A DNA stretch of 64,000 nt from Ruminococcus sp. NK3A76. Lineage in GTDB: Bacteria; Bacillota; Clostridia; Oscillospirales; Ruminococcaceae. Below are positions 34,901 to 41,902 of this stretch, in pieces. The DNA lies in the NCBI RefSeq assembly GCF_000686125.1, contig NZ_JMMA01000002.1, positions 1,488,001-1,552,000 on the forward strand, written 5' to 3'. The notes beneath the pieces are model-generated. The model searched no databases. It was not told where the DNA came from and saw only the letters and a program-made list of their open reading frames with translations. Made by a program: the position numbers and the translations under genes. Positions within the stretch are counted from its first letter, which is position 1; each line of letters begins with the position of its first letter.

Positions 34901-35737
34901 TGATGCCCACTTGCGGCCGTCACGCAGCTTATGTATCATATCGGTATCACGGTCACCGACCGCCTGACAAAACTTTGTTACAAAGGTAATATCATCATCT
35001 ATACAGTCGCAAAGCTTAGGGATAAAGCTGAACGTCCTGCGCATAGCTTCATTTGTAGTCATTGCTGCCCTTGCTCTTGACAGCTTGCTTTCGGCATACT
35101 CAAAGAGCATATCTGTATAGTGTTTAAAGCCCTCATCGGTAAAGAAAAGCTCCTTCTGAGCCTGCGCAAACGACTCGGGAAAAGGCACTGAGCCAAGAAC
35201 ATAGCACATTTTCCTGATATGTGCTGAAAGCTGCTCGTCTGTTTCCTGGCAGAGCGAGTCGTTGAGCTTTTTCATCATCTCGGGTGAGTTTTTATAGGCT
35301 TCTTCAAGGGCTTCGTCTATAGAGCGGTCGAGCAGAAGGCTCTCGTCATCGGGCTCGATGATCTTTACATCGTCACGGATATCGAGAAGGTTGAAATTCT
35401 CCTTGACAAAGTCAAGGCAGAATGCATTTATAGTCTTTATCTTTGCAGCTGCAAGCATAGACTGCTGGCTTTGCAGCCAAAGATCATCAGGGCAGGCAGC
35501 TATCCTCTTTTCAAACTCGGAGGAGAGCTTTCTTTTCATATTCGCTGCAGCATCTGTTGTAAAGGTAACTGCGAGCAGTCTGTCAGGGGTGACGTCGTTC
35601 GAGGGGTCTGCAAGGATATCTATTACCCTCTCGACCAGAACCGTCGTCTTACCGCTGCCGGCAGCAGCAGGCACAGCTATTCCCTTGCCACGAGCGTTTA
35701 TCGCCTGTATCTGTTCTTGTGTCCAACTCTGCGGCAT
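31997..35737 (-). CDS. addA: AddA helicase-nuclease subunit
   Basis: AddA is the helicase/nuclease half of AddAB, which resects DNA double-strand ends for RecA, the Gram-positive counterpart of RecBCD. The 1246-residue protein has the UvrD-type Walker A VPAAAGSGKTTVLVERV near residue 20, DEFQDVNDLQ near 412 (motif II), and helicase motifs through MHGSKGLEYPFVIL near 840. The C-terminal RecB-type nuclease has the catalytic VIVDYKTDRF near 1200. The ATG overlaps the addB stop (TGATG), so the two are coupled. Confidence 0.97.
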   Translation of the reverse strand: MPQSWTQEQIQAINARGKGIAVPAAAGSGKTTVLVERVIDILADPSNDVTPDRLLAVTFTTDAAANMKRKLSSEFEKRIAACPDDLWLQSQQSMLAAAKIKTINAFCLDFVKENFNLLDIRDDVKIIEPDDESLLLDRSIDEALEEAYKNSPEMMKKLNDSLCQETDEQLSAHIRKMCYVLGSVPFPESFAQAQKELFFTDEGFKHYTDMLFEYAESKLSRARAAMTTNEAMRRTFSFIPKLCDCIDDDITFVTKFCQAVGDRDTDMIHKLRDGRKWASLYGYTDKTTDKTFDVNESQIYHKAYEHFKTERDAYKKLIDKLGTMLDINVPVQKQRLAFAGELYSGICDLTLRTRELLWEKKLERNAVSFADVEDMTVRLLVEKTETGFVRTPLCEDIVKSRLYKMILIDEFQDVNDLQELIFRAVSETDDISIMGTNVFLVGDVKQAIYGFRQANPKLFLNVIADTQRPENQAKLENIRLRTNFRSRKNVIDFVNDIFSVIMSSDVGDVTYDDDEMLYLGAEYPAADIPTDVLFFSYGDDSSAEDDSDDSDGSQANDSSSYSFIAPEYIAASNHIRDMLDSGALVYDSDEKKQRPCRPSDFCILVRTNKVQSKIAAALKTVGLDSFYETADGYMRAREILVIINLLRVIDSPFNDVAMLSVMLSQVMGFTADEVTTIRLLCDSSDSGVRKKLYQIMNAVSKEEDETHERESGKINVDDPVLEEKCRKAVALVKSLRYYAASMPLEALIGKIYQLTDLYSSAAAFENSTQMRANLRMLIEYAAAYDSSGSSGGLTGFLRYYEKIAGAGKDFKQAALSSSGEGVIIQTMHGSKGLEYPFVILCDMEYKFKGTGDLPEFIIDRDIGTALRYHNVYDLSNGSNLSYDAMSLMLAKKELSEEMRLLYVALTRAKERLTIILPVKVGKKTNAFNKYSSLLSAAETLGGVDSGLVSSCGSYAEWIVAALSAHEDFAPFVHFIEDNTEDEFDIKPVYSLSKLSVRPADIKPRENALPDFVPRPADKVLTEKLIKGFAYDDNDPLSQVISKLSVTEIVRAEQEKLYGDKDPEFYPRLPRLDDEIGRLSHAERGTYTHLFMELADYDKAKQSVSDELERLTSLGMFTPAQAKGVYVSALEMFFASPFFERMSASTEIMRERSFLATISELSLGEGFEEYEGTDACVQGIADCIFEEDDGYVIVDYKTDRFENEQAMDKYKTQLRIYKAAFDLVLDKPVKSCYIYSFWLGKGREIFF

Positions 35738-38700
35738 CAGTTCTCACCCTTTCTTATCTTTTCAATACGAGCAAGCATAGCCTGCTTATCGTTTTGCTTA
35801 TCAACAAGCCGGTGCTCCTTTGCAAAAGCGTTTCGGCAGACGCCCTTATAATCACACCAGCTGCACGGTGTGCCTCTGTCCTTATGGGGGTTCTTTACGG
35901 TATAGAGAGGGTCAGCCTCTATCCTGCCGTCGATGAGCTTATCGGCAGCCTCAACGAGCTTTTCTCTGGCAAACTCTTCAAAAGCCTTTATCTCCTCCTC
36001 GGAGAGCATGAGTGAAGCACCGTATTTCTCGGGAGTTTTTGTCTTTCTGTCAACGGAATACTTCAAGAACCTGTTGCCGGCGGCGTCCATAGCCTTTGTG
36101 GTTATCTCGTTATCAACAATAAGTCCGAAGCGCCTGAATTTATTATTACGGTAATCGCTGAGCGATTTTTCAAGATCACCTTTAAGGCCGGCGCTGTATG
36201 CCTTATCAGAATCCTTATCGGCGTTGATATGTATAGCCGGCATATAGAGAACACCGGCAGGCTTTACATCGCCTGTGGAATTGAGCTCATTATCATTTTC
36301 CGTGACAGCAAGGAGATAGATGAGCATCTGCAGGTTAAGGCCGTTATACAGCTCTTCGAGCTTAAGCTCCTTATAGCCGGTCTTATAGTCGATTATCCTG
36401 AGATATTTCTGCTTTTTACCTGTTTCATCTGTATGCTCATAGATATCTACTCTGTCGATACTGCCGTATACATTTATAGTATACTTGCCCTGAGAGGTGA
36501 TTTGCAGGATACTGCCGCCCCCGGCCTTGCTTAAGCTATACTCAAAGCCAACAGGCTTGAACAGCGTATCAACAAGCTCATCACGGAGGTTCTTTACAAC
36601 GTAGAAAGCAGACTCCTCCCACCTTTTTGTGATAAACTCAAAACGGCTGGTCTTGCCGAAATCACCGCCGAGGTCATTCTTTACATATGACAGGAAGTAT
36701 TCATGTATCTTTTCTTTCAGTTCTTTATCGGTAAGAGATTTGAAACTCTCGTCATAGACTATGCTGCCGTCCGGGGCTGTCTTTGACAGTATGCCTTCAA
36801 GGCAGCTATGCACGAATGTACCACGGTTTTTAGGGTCTATCTTATTACCGGAGGGCGGAGATATCTTTAGGCCGTATTTACAAAAATACATAAACGGGCA
36901 CTTATAATACGTTTCGAGCCTTGTGGCTGAAAGGTTGATACTGTCGGCGTTGAAAAGCTGTGCTGCGTGCTTTTTATCGAGCGAGAAGGGCTTTCTTGAT
37001 GCGATATCAGAAAGTCTGCTGATACGGGATGAATAATCCGGGTCGGTAGACAGGGCTTCTTTAAGTGAGGAAGTAATATCGCTGCGGTCGTGGCAGCGTT
37101 CGAGGTATTTAGTATATGCACTGCCGAATGTCGGGCAATAGAAATCCACAGGCATATCCTGAGCCCTTATCTCCGTCTTACCGCCGAGCATTGAATCAAC
37201 TGAGCTGAGCAATGACGAACGTCTTAAGCGGCTGCCCTTTGAATCAGTCTCATGCCAGAGAAGATACAGGCGCTGAGTTGATGATGTAAGGGCACTATAG
37301 CAGACGAGCCTTTCATGGGCAAGGCGTGCTTTGATACCACGGGGAAGCTCGATGCCGTCAGCGGAAAGGCGCTGCTTCTCACGGTCAGAAAACAGGCTGT
37401 CGCTCTTGACATCGGAGGGGAAAGCGCCGTCATTACAGTTCATAACGAAGACTGCACGCTTTGAGTTGAGTCTTGAATGAGAGGAATCGACTATCATGAC
37501 ACAGCCGAGCTTCTGAGGAGGAGCGGAGACTGTGATATTTGAAAACATGGTAGATATAAGCTCATAATACTGTCTGAGAGAAAGCACCTCGTCGGGGATA
37601 TTTCTAAACACTGCACTTATACAGGAAACAGCAAGCTCCCACAGCTGGCGGAACTGTCTTGCAGCTATCTTCATATCGTCATCGCCACGCATAGATGCGG
37701 CCACCATTGAATAGGACTTCTGCGACAGCTCAACATCGTCGAGCAGCTTATACAACGCACGGCTTATCTCGCCGGCAGTTGCGTTAACACAGGCTGATTT
37801 GAAGCGTTCAAGAGGCTCGATGACCTTTCTTCTGATACCGTTAATTATTTCAAGATAGCGGCTGTTATCGCTTATCCTTTTATCCTTGGCTGTAAATTCA
37901 TAGAGCCACATATCGCCGTCAACATTCCATTCGGTACAGTATTCTTCAAGCATTGAGGCTTCATACTCATAGCAGTTGGAAAGGCCGGATTTGATACAGC
38001 GCATGATATTCTCGGTGTTATAGCTCTTACCGAGGACGCATTTGAACAGACCCTCGAAATACATAACGAAGGAATACTGTGTTATAAGCTCAGGGCAGTC
38101 AAAGAATACAGGTATGCCGTATCGCTCAAAGACACTTGACACTGCGCTTTTATATGCGGCAGGGTCTCTTATATAAACTGCACAGTCATCAAACGAAAGC
38201 CCTTCCTCACGGGTAAGGCGTATTATCTCGGAGCAGACATATTCGCTTTCCTCATAGATATCGCAGCTTTTGACGATAGTTACATCGCTGCTTTTATCAA
38301 GCACCTTTTCAGATGACAGGAATATCCTGTCATTTATCACGCTGATATCCTTTGACACATCAGGGCAGCGGGGGGCTTGTGAATACGAGACATCAATGCC
38401 GAGCTGAACAGCATAGCTTTCAAGTTCTCTCCTTGTTTTTAGCGGCTCAGCAAACGGTGTGAGCGGAGAAGCTGCATTAGCCCCCGAGCCTATGAGCAGG
38501 CCGACTGTGACATTATCCGCCTGCGAGAGCATGACACGGATAAGTCGCAGCTCATCATAGGAGAAGCTATGGAAAGAGTCGATAAAAATATCAGTATTCT
38601 CAAAAAGGCGCTGCTTTTGTGCTATCTCGACTGCACGGACAACGCCATGGGTATTATCGCAAAGTCCTCTGCTTTCGAGCTCGTTCATATAATAAGAATA

Positions 38701-39186
38701 GAGCTTTGAGATATCTGTCAGCTTTTTAGAAAGCATAGAGCCGCTGCCGTCAACAGCAGCTGACAGCATCTCAGGAGTTATACCGGCAGAGCGCAGCTCC
38801 TTGATAAGAGATGTCATCTTACCGATAAACGAGCCCTTTTCAAAAGCCTTTTTATAATAAAGAGCACCGCCCTCATGCCTTAAACGTCTGATAGCAAGAT
38901 ACATAAGTATCATCGAGAGATTTTCATCAGCATTCTCGCCGGCAAATCCTTCGTTTTTACGGCCTATGAGTTCACAGATACGGTTAAAGCCGCCTGTTGT
39001 CAGTTTATTGAAAGCCTTGACACCGAGGTGCTTATACAGAGCTTTATCATAGTCAAACGAAAACTGGTCAGGGACTATGACAAGACATTTACGCCCCTGA
39101 GAGAGGGGGCTTTTTATTCTGTCTGCCATTGCAGATGTTCTGTCGCACAGCGCATCAGCGCATATAAGATCAAGCACATTATTCAC
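35737..39186 (-). CDS. addB: AddB helicase-nuclease subunit
   Basis: AddB is the partner of AddA. It carries the second nuclease domain and an iron-sulfur cluster. The 1149-residue protein shows the nuclease motif LRIIDYKTGYKEL near 915 and four cysteines suited to a 4Fe-4S cluster: one in YYKCPFMYFCKYG near 775 and three in CSWCDYKGVC near the C-terminus. The N-terminus lacks the GRAGSGKS-type Walker A that most AddB proteins have. The corresponding region reads DLICADALCDRT. It has its own promoter upstream and only a weak GGGTG ribosome binding site. Confidence 0.94.
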   Translation of the reverse strand: MNNVLDLICADALCDRTSAMADRIKSPLSQGRKCLVIVPDQFSFDYDKALYKHLGVKAFNKLTTGGFNRICELIGRKNEGFAGENADENLSMILMYLAIRRLRHEGGALYYKKAFEKGSFIGKMTSLIKELRSAGITPEMLSAAVDGSGSMLSKKLTDISKLYSYYMNELESRGLCDNTHGVVRAVEIAQKQRLFENTDIFIDSFHSFSYDELRLIRVMLSQADNVTVGLLIGSGANAASPLTPFAEPLKTRRELESYAVQLGIDVSYSQAPRCPDVSKDISVINDRIFLSSEKVLDKSSDVTIVKSCDIYEESEYVCSEIIRLTREEGLSFDDCAVYIRDPAAYKSAVSSVFERYGIPVFFDCPELITQYSFVMYFEGLFKCVLGKSYNTENIMRCIKSGLSNCYEYEASMLEEYCTEWNVDGDMWLYEFTAKDKRISDNSRYLEIINGIRRKVIEPLERFKSACVNATAGEISRALYKLLDDVELSQKSYSMVAASMRGDDDMKIAARQFRQLWELAVSCISAVFRNIPDEVLSLRQYYELISTMFSNITVSAPPQKLGCVMIVDSSHSRLNSKRAVFVMNCNDGAFPSDVKSDSLFSDREKQRLSADGIELPRGIKARLAHERLVCYSALTSSTQRLYLLWHETDSKGSRLRRSSLLSSVDSMLGGKTEIRAQDMPVDFYCPTFGSAYTKYLERCHDRSDITSSLKEALSTDPDYSSRISRLSDIASRKPFSLDKKHAAQLFNADSINLSATRLETYYKCPFMYFCKYGLKISPPSGNKIDPKNRGTFVHSCLEGILSKTAPDGSIVYDESFKSLTDKELKEKIHEYFLSYVKNDLGGDFGKTSRFEFITKRWEESAFYVVKNLRDELVDTLFKPVGFEYSLSKAGGGSILQITSQGKYTINVYGSIDRVDIYEHTDETGKKQKYLRIIDYKTGYKELKLEELYNGLNLQMLIYLLAVTENDNELNSTGDVKPAGVLYMPAIHINADKDSDKAYSAGLKGDLEKSLSDYRNNKFRRFGLIVDNEITTKAMDAAGNRFLKYSVDRKTKTPEKYGASLMLSEEEIKAFEEFAREKLVEAADKLIDGRIEADPLYTVKNPHKDRGTPCSWCDYKGVCRNAFAKEHRLVDKQNDKQAMLARIEKIRKGEN

Positions 39187-39230
39187 CCGTTTCTTAATAG
39201 AGTTTTTACACGTTTGTTTCTCTATATACT

Positions 39231-39258
39231 ATTGTACCACATAATAAAAATAAGTCAA
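39231..39258 (-). promoter_or_regulatory. addBA promoter
   Basis: On the - strand TTGACT (39253-39258) and TACAAT (39231-39236) are separated by 16 bp, about 45 bp before addB. Confidence 0.8.
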
Positions 39259-39272
39259 TAGACAAAACAAAA

Positions 39273-39294
39273 GCTGTACGATAAAACGTACAGC
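39273..39294 (-). terminator. Terminator after the 69-residue ORF
   Basis: A perfect 8-bp stem (GCTGTACG with CGTACAGC, loop of six) is followed on the - strand by TTTTGTTTTG, 12 bp past the ORF stop. It separates this ORF from the addBA promoter. Confidence 0.85.
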
Positions 39295-39305
39295 AAATCA
39301 TAGCA

Positions 39306-39515
39306 TCAGTCAAAAAGTTCTTTTATCAGCTCATACAGCTTAAAGCCATACTCCACATCATCGGTATCTTCATCATCGCATTCGCTGCTTGAAGGGATAG
39401 TAAGAAAAGAGCATATACAGCCATTACTTATCTCAAGACCCTGAGCACCGGCGGACGGCAGATCAAAGCTGCAAAAAGCAAGTGCAGCGGCAGTGGAAAT
39501 GATAAACTTGTTCAT
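39306..39515 (-). CDS. Unknown 69-residue protein with possible signal peptide
   Basis: A short protein starting MNKFIISTAAALAFCSF, with a weakly hydrophobic N-terminus that could be a secretion signal ending near SAGAQG. An acidic middle follows (SECDDEDTDDVEYG), then an amphipathic end (FKLYELIKELFD). It has no known family. AAGGAG lies 13 nt before the ATG, which is long, and it is inside a terminator-like hairpin (39518-39560). The ORF may be expressed only when that hairpin is opened, or it may not be a gene. The terminator after it argues for transcription. Confidence 0.5.
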   Translation of the reverse strand: MNKFIISTAAALAFCSFDLPSAGAQGLEISNGCICSFLTIPSSSECDDEDTDDVEYGFKLYELIKELFD

Positions 39516-39517
39516 AT

Positions 39518-39560
39518 AAAAAAGTCAACTCCTTAATAATTTCTTACAAGGAGTATTGAC
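39518..39560 (-). terminator. Terminator-like hairpin overlapping a ribosome binding site
   Basis: On the - strand GTCAA-TA-CTCCTT pairs with AAGGAGTTGAC (11 bp with a 2-nt bulge, 13-nt loop) and is followed by TTTTTT. The 3' arm contains AAGGAG, the only ribosome binding site of the ORF starting at 39515. The hairpin can thus end the transcript of the upstream 56-residue gene and mask translation of the next. Confidence 0.75.
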
Positions 39561-39586
39561 ATATCAGGCTAAATTATACAGCGGCA

Positions 39587-39757
39587 TCAGTTACTGCTGT
39601 CATCACTATGTGTCACGACCTGGACACCACGCTCGTCATAGAGTACTTCTTCAAGGGTAGTAGACATCATGTAGGCACAAAAAGCAAGCAGGAGCGCAAT
39701 AAAGCTGACAGCTATAAGCAGCCCCAGGCGGTATTTCATTCTTTTTTGCTTAAGCAT
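39587..39757 (-). CDS. Small single-pass membrane protein (56 residues)
   Basis: Starts MLKQKRMKYRLGLLIAVSF at 39757, with GGAG 8 nt upstream. The longer frame back to 39817 lies across the promoter and is not used. A basic N-terminus, one hydrophobic segment at about 11-31, and an acidic extracytoplasmic or cytoplasmic end (SDDSSN) give a type II-like single-pass protein. No family is recognised. It has its own promoter, with a leader of only about 25 nt. Confidence 0.65.
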   Translation of the reverse strand: MLKQKRMKYRLGLLIAVSFIALLLAFCAYMMSTTLEEVLYDERGVQVVTHSDDSSN

Positions 39758-39788
39758 ATTTCTCACTCCAAAAGTTTTTACAATTATG

Positions 39789-39817
39789 ATTATAACACAT
39801 TTTAAGGTCAAATTCAA
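39789..39817 (-). promoter_or_regulatory. Promoter of the 56-residue membrane protein gene
   Basis: On the - strand TTGAAT (39812-39817) and TATAAT (39789-39794, extended by TGT) are 17 bp apart. Confidence 0.8.
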
Positions 39818-39901
39818 GTGGAGTACTGGTTTTTTGCACGAAAAATTAAACTTATGACAGTATTTGGTCTGAAAAATGGGTCAAAATTGTAGGCTTTGCT
39901 A

Positions 39902-39930
39902 TTGAAAAGATAATAAAAATATAGTATAAT
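39902..39930 (+). promoter_or_regulatory. asnB promoter
   Basis: TTGAAA (39902-39907) and TATAAT (39925-39930) are 17 bp apart. Transcription would start near 39937, at the first base of the structured leader. Confidence 0.88.
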
Positions 39931-39936
39931 ACTAAT

Positions 39937-40008
39937 AGGGCATACCGCACAATGTCGTGCGGCTGTAGGGTCTGCTTGGCAGACTCTTACGGAGTTATGC
40001 CTTTTTTT
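39937..40008 (+). promoter_or_regulatory. Structured asnB leader: three-way junction ending in a U-tract
   Basis: The 5' leader folds as a closed three-way junction. P1 is GGCATA with TATGCC (39939-39944/39996-40001). Hairpin A is CCGCAC with GTGCGG (39945-39950/39957-39962). Hairpin B is a 13-bp helix from 39963 to 39992 with loop TTG and one bulged T. Only three unpaired bases (39993-39995) lie at the junction. Seven T follow P1, so the whole element can act as a terminator in front of asnB. It does not match a riboswitch class I know. It could be a regulated attenuator or a 72-nt RNA. Confidence 0.7.
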
Positions 40009-40028
40009 ATTTGAAAGGTGAGGTAATT

Positions 40029-41870
40029 ATGTGCGGATTTGTCGGCTTTACAAATTACATCAATGATAACGGCGACACGCTTGGAAAAATGATGGACAGG
40101 ATAAGACACCGTGGCCCTGACTCTGACGGAAAGTACATTGACGAGAATGTTGCAATGGGCTTTCGCAGGCTTTCTATCATAGACCTGTCAGACAACGGCA
40201 GCCAGCCGCTTTTCAATGAAGACAGAAGTCTTGTACTGACCTTTAACGGTGAGATATACAATTACAGAGAATTAAAAGAGGATCTGCTCAAAGCAGGCCA
40301 CAGCTTTTACACAAAGACTGACTCTGAGGTGCTCATTCACGGCTACGAGGAATGGGGCGAGGAGCTTTTGCAAAGGCTAAGAGGTATGTTTGCTTTTGTT
40401 ATTTACGACAAAGCAAAGCGCAAGCTCTTTGGTGCGAGGGACTTCTTCGGCATCAAGCCTCTCTACTATGCTAAAATGGGCAACACATTTATGTGGGGCA
40501 GCGAGATAAAGGCATTTCTTGACCACCCGGAATTCAAGAAGGAAGTAAACGAAGATGTACTCGAAACATATCTGACTTTCCAGTACTCCCCTACTGAGGA
40601 TACATTCTTCAAGGGCGTTAAAAAGCTGCCTGCTGCGCACTGCTTCACATATGAAAACGGCATACTCGATGTAAAGAGATACTGGGAGATCAAATTTGAC
40701 GCTGACGAAAAGCCCACGCTTGAAGAATGGGTAAACAGGATATCAGACACCTTCAACAATTCAGTAGAGGCTCACAAGATCGCTGATGTTGAGGTTGGTT
40801 CTTTCCTTTCAAGCGGTGTTGATTCGAGCTATGTTGCAGCTGCTGCAAATGTTGACAAGACATTCACTGTAGGCTTCGGCGAGGACGAGAGATATAATGA
40901 GATAGGCTATGCCAAGGAATTTTCAAAATACATCGGCAAAGAAAACACGAGCGAGGTAATAGACCCGAACGAATACTGGGGTAACCTGCCTATGATACAG
41001 TATCACATGGACGAACCGCTCGCAGACCCGGCAGCAATCGCACTGTTCTTTGTATGCAGGCTTGCATCAAAGAGCGTAAAGGTATGTCTTTCGGGCGAGG
41101 GCGCTGACGAGATATTCGGCGGCTACACTATCTACAAAGAGCCGACAGATGTTGCGATTTACAACCACATTCCGAGGCCTATCAGGCGTGGTATCGGTGC
41201 TGTGTGCGAGAAGCTGCCGCAGAAGAGAGGCGTAAATTTCCTGGTAAGGCGCTCACGCAACCTTGATGAGAGGTTTATAGGCAATGCGTATATGTTCTCT
41301 GAAAAAGAGAGAAAGCAGCTTTTAAAGATAAAGACCAATGCTCCCGATGCAATGCAGATAACCAAGCCTTTCTACGACAAGGTAAGAGACAAGGACGCAC
41401 CGACACAGATGCAGTATCTTGATCTGCACCTCTGGATGACCGGTGACATTCTGCTTAAGGCTGACAAGATGAGCATGGCTCACTCGCTGGAGGTCAGAGT
41501 GCCCTTCCTTGACAGAAAGGTAATGGACATGGCAGAGGGAATACCTGTACGCTACAGAGTCAACAACGAGAACACAAAGTATGCGATGAGAATTGCAGCC
41601 CTTAAGGACTGCCCTCCTCAGACTGCAAACAAGCCCAAGCTCGGCTTCCCTGTTCCGATAAGAGTATGGCTCAAGGAAGACAAGTATTACAACATCGTAA
41701 GAGAAAAGTTTGAGAGTGACATATCAAAGCACTACTTTGACACTGATATGCTCATTAAGCTGCTTGACGAGCACAGAGACGGCAAGTTTGACAATTCAAG
41801 AAAGATATGGACAGTGTTCTCATTCCTTATCTGGTATGATGTTTACTTTAACGACAAGTGGGAATTATAA
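40029..41870 (+). CDS. asnB: Asparagine synthetase, glutamine-hydrolysing
   Basis: AsnB makes asparagine from aspartate, ATP and glutamine nitrogen. The 613-residue protein begins MCGFVGF, where the Cys after the initiator is the glutaminase nucleophile. This fixes the start at 40029 with GAGG 5 nt upstream. The N-terminal Ntn domain has RHRGPDSDGKYID and LTFNGEIYNYRELK. The synthetase domain has the PP-loop SFLSSGVDSSYVAAAA near 258 and LSGEGADEIFGGY near 350. It is a single gene on the + strand between genes on the other strand, controlled through the structured leader before it. Confidence 0.97.
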   Translation: MCGFVGFTNYINDNGDTLGKMMDRIRHRGPDSDGKYIDENVAMGFRRLSIIDLSDNGSQPLFNEDRSLVLTFNGEIYNYRELKEDLLKAGHSFYTKTDSEVLIHGYEEWGEELLQRLRGMFAFVIYDKAKRKLFGARDFFGIKPLYYAKMGNTFMWGSEIKAFLDHPEFKKEVNEDVLETYLTFQYSPTEDTFFKGVKKLPAAHCFTYENGILDVKRYWEIKFDADEKPTLEEWVNRISDTFNNSVEAHKIADVEVGSFLSSGVDSSYVAAAANVDKTFTVGFGEDERYNEIGYAKEFSKYIGKENTSEVIDPNEYWGNLPMIQYHMDEPLADPAAIALFFVCRLASKSVKVCLSGEGADEIFGGYTIYKEPTDVAIYNHIPRPIRRGIGAVCEKLPQKRGVNFLVRRSRNLDERFIGNAYMFSEKERKQLLKIKTNAPDAMQITKPFYDKVRDKDAPTQMQYLDLHLWMTGDILLKADKMSMAHSLEVRVPFLDRKVMDMAEGIPVRYRVNNENTKYAMRIAALKDCPPQTANKPKLGFPVPIRVWLKEDKYYNIVREKFESDISKHYFDTDMLIKLLDEHRDGKFDNSRKIWTVFSFLIWYDVYFNDKWEL

Positions 41871-41875
41871 AAAAT

Positions 41876-41902
41876 ATCGCCTCACCATAGCGGTGGGGCG
41901 AT
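41876..41902. terminator. Bidirectional terminator between asnB and rarA
   Basis: An 11-bp stem (ATCGCCTCACC with GGTGGGGCGAT, one T-G pair, loop ATAGC) has A-runs on the left and T-rich sequence on the right. It serves both converging genes and touches the rarA stop codon. Confidence 0.85.

Noticed and set aside
39902-40028. T-box or purine-type riboswitch before asnB
   Set aside because: No T-box AGGGTGGNACCGCG sequence or specifier loop is present, and the hairpin loops are too small and lack the purine-riboswitch core.
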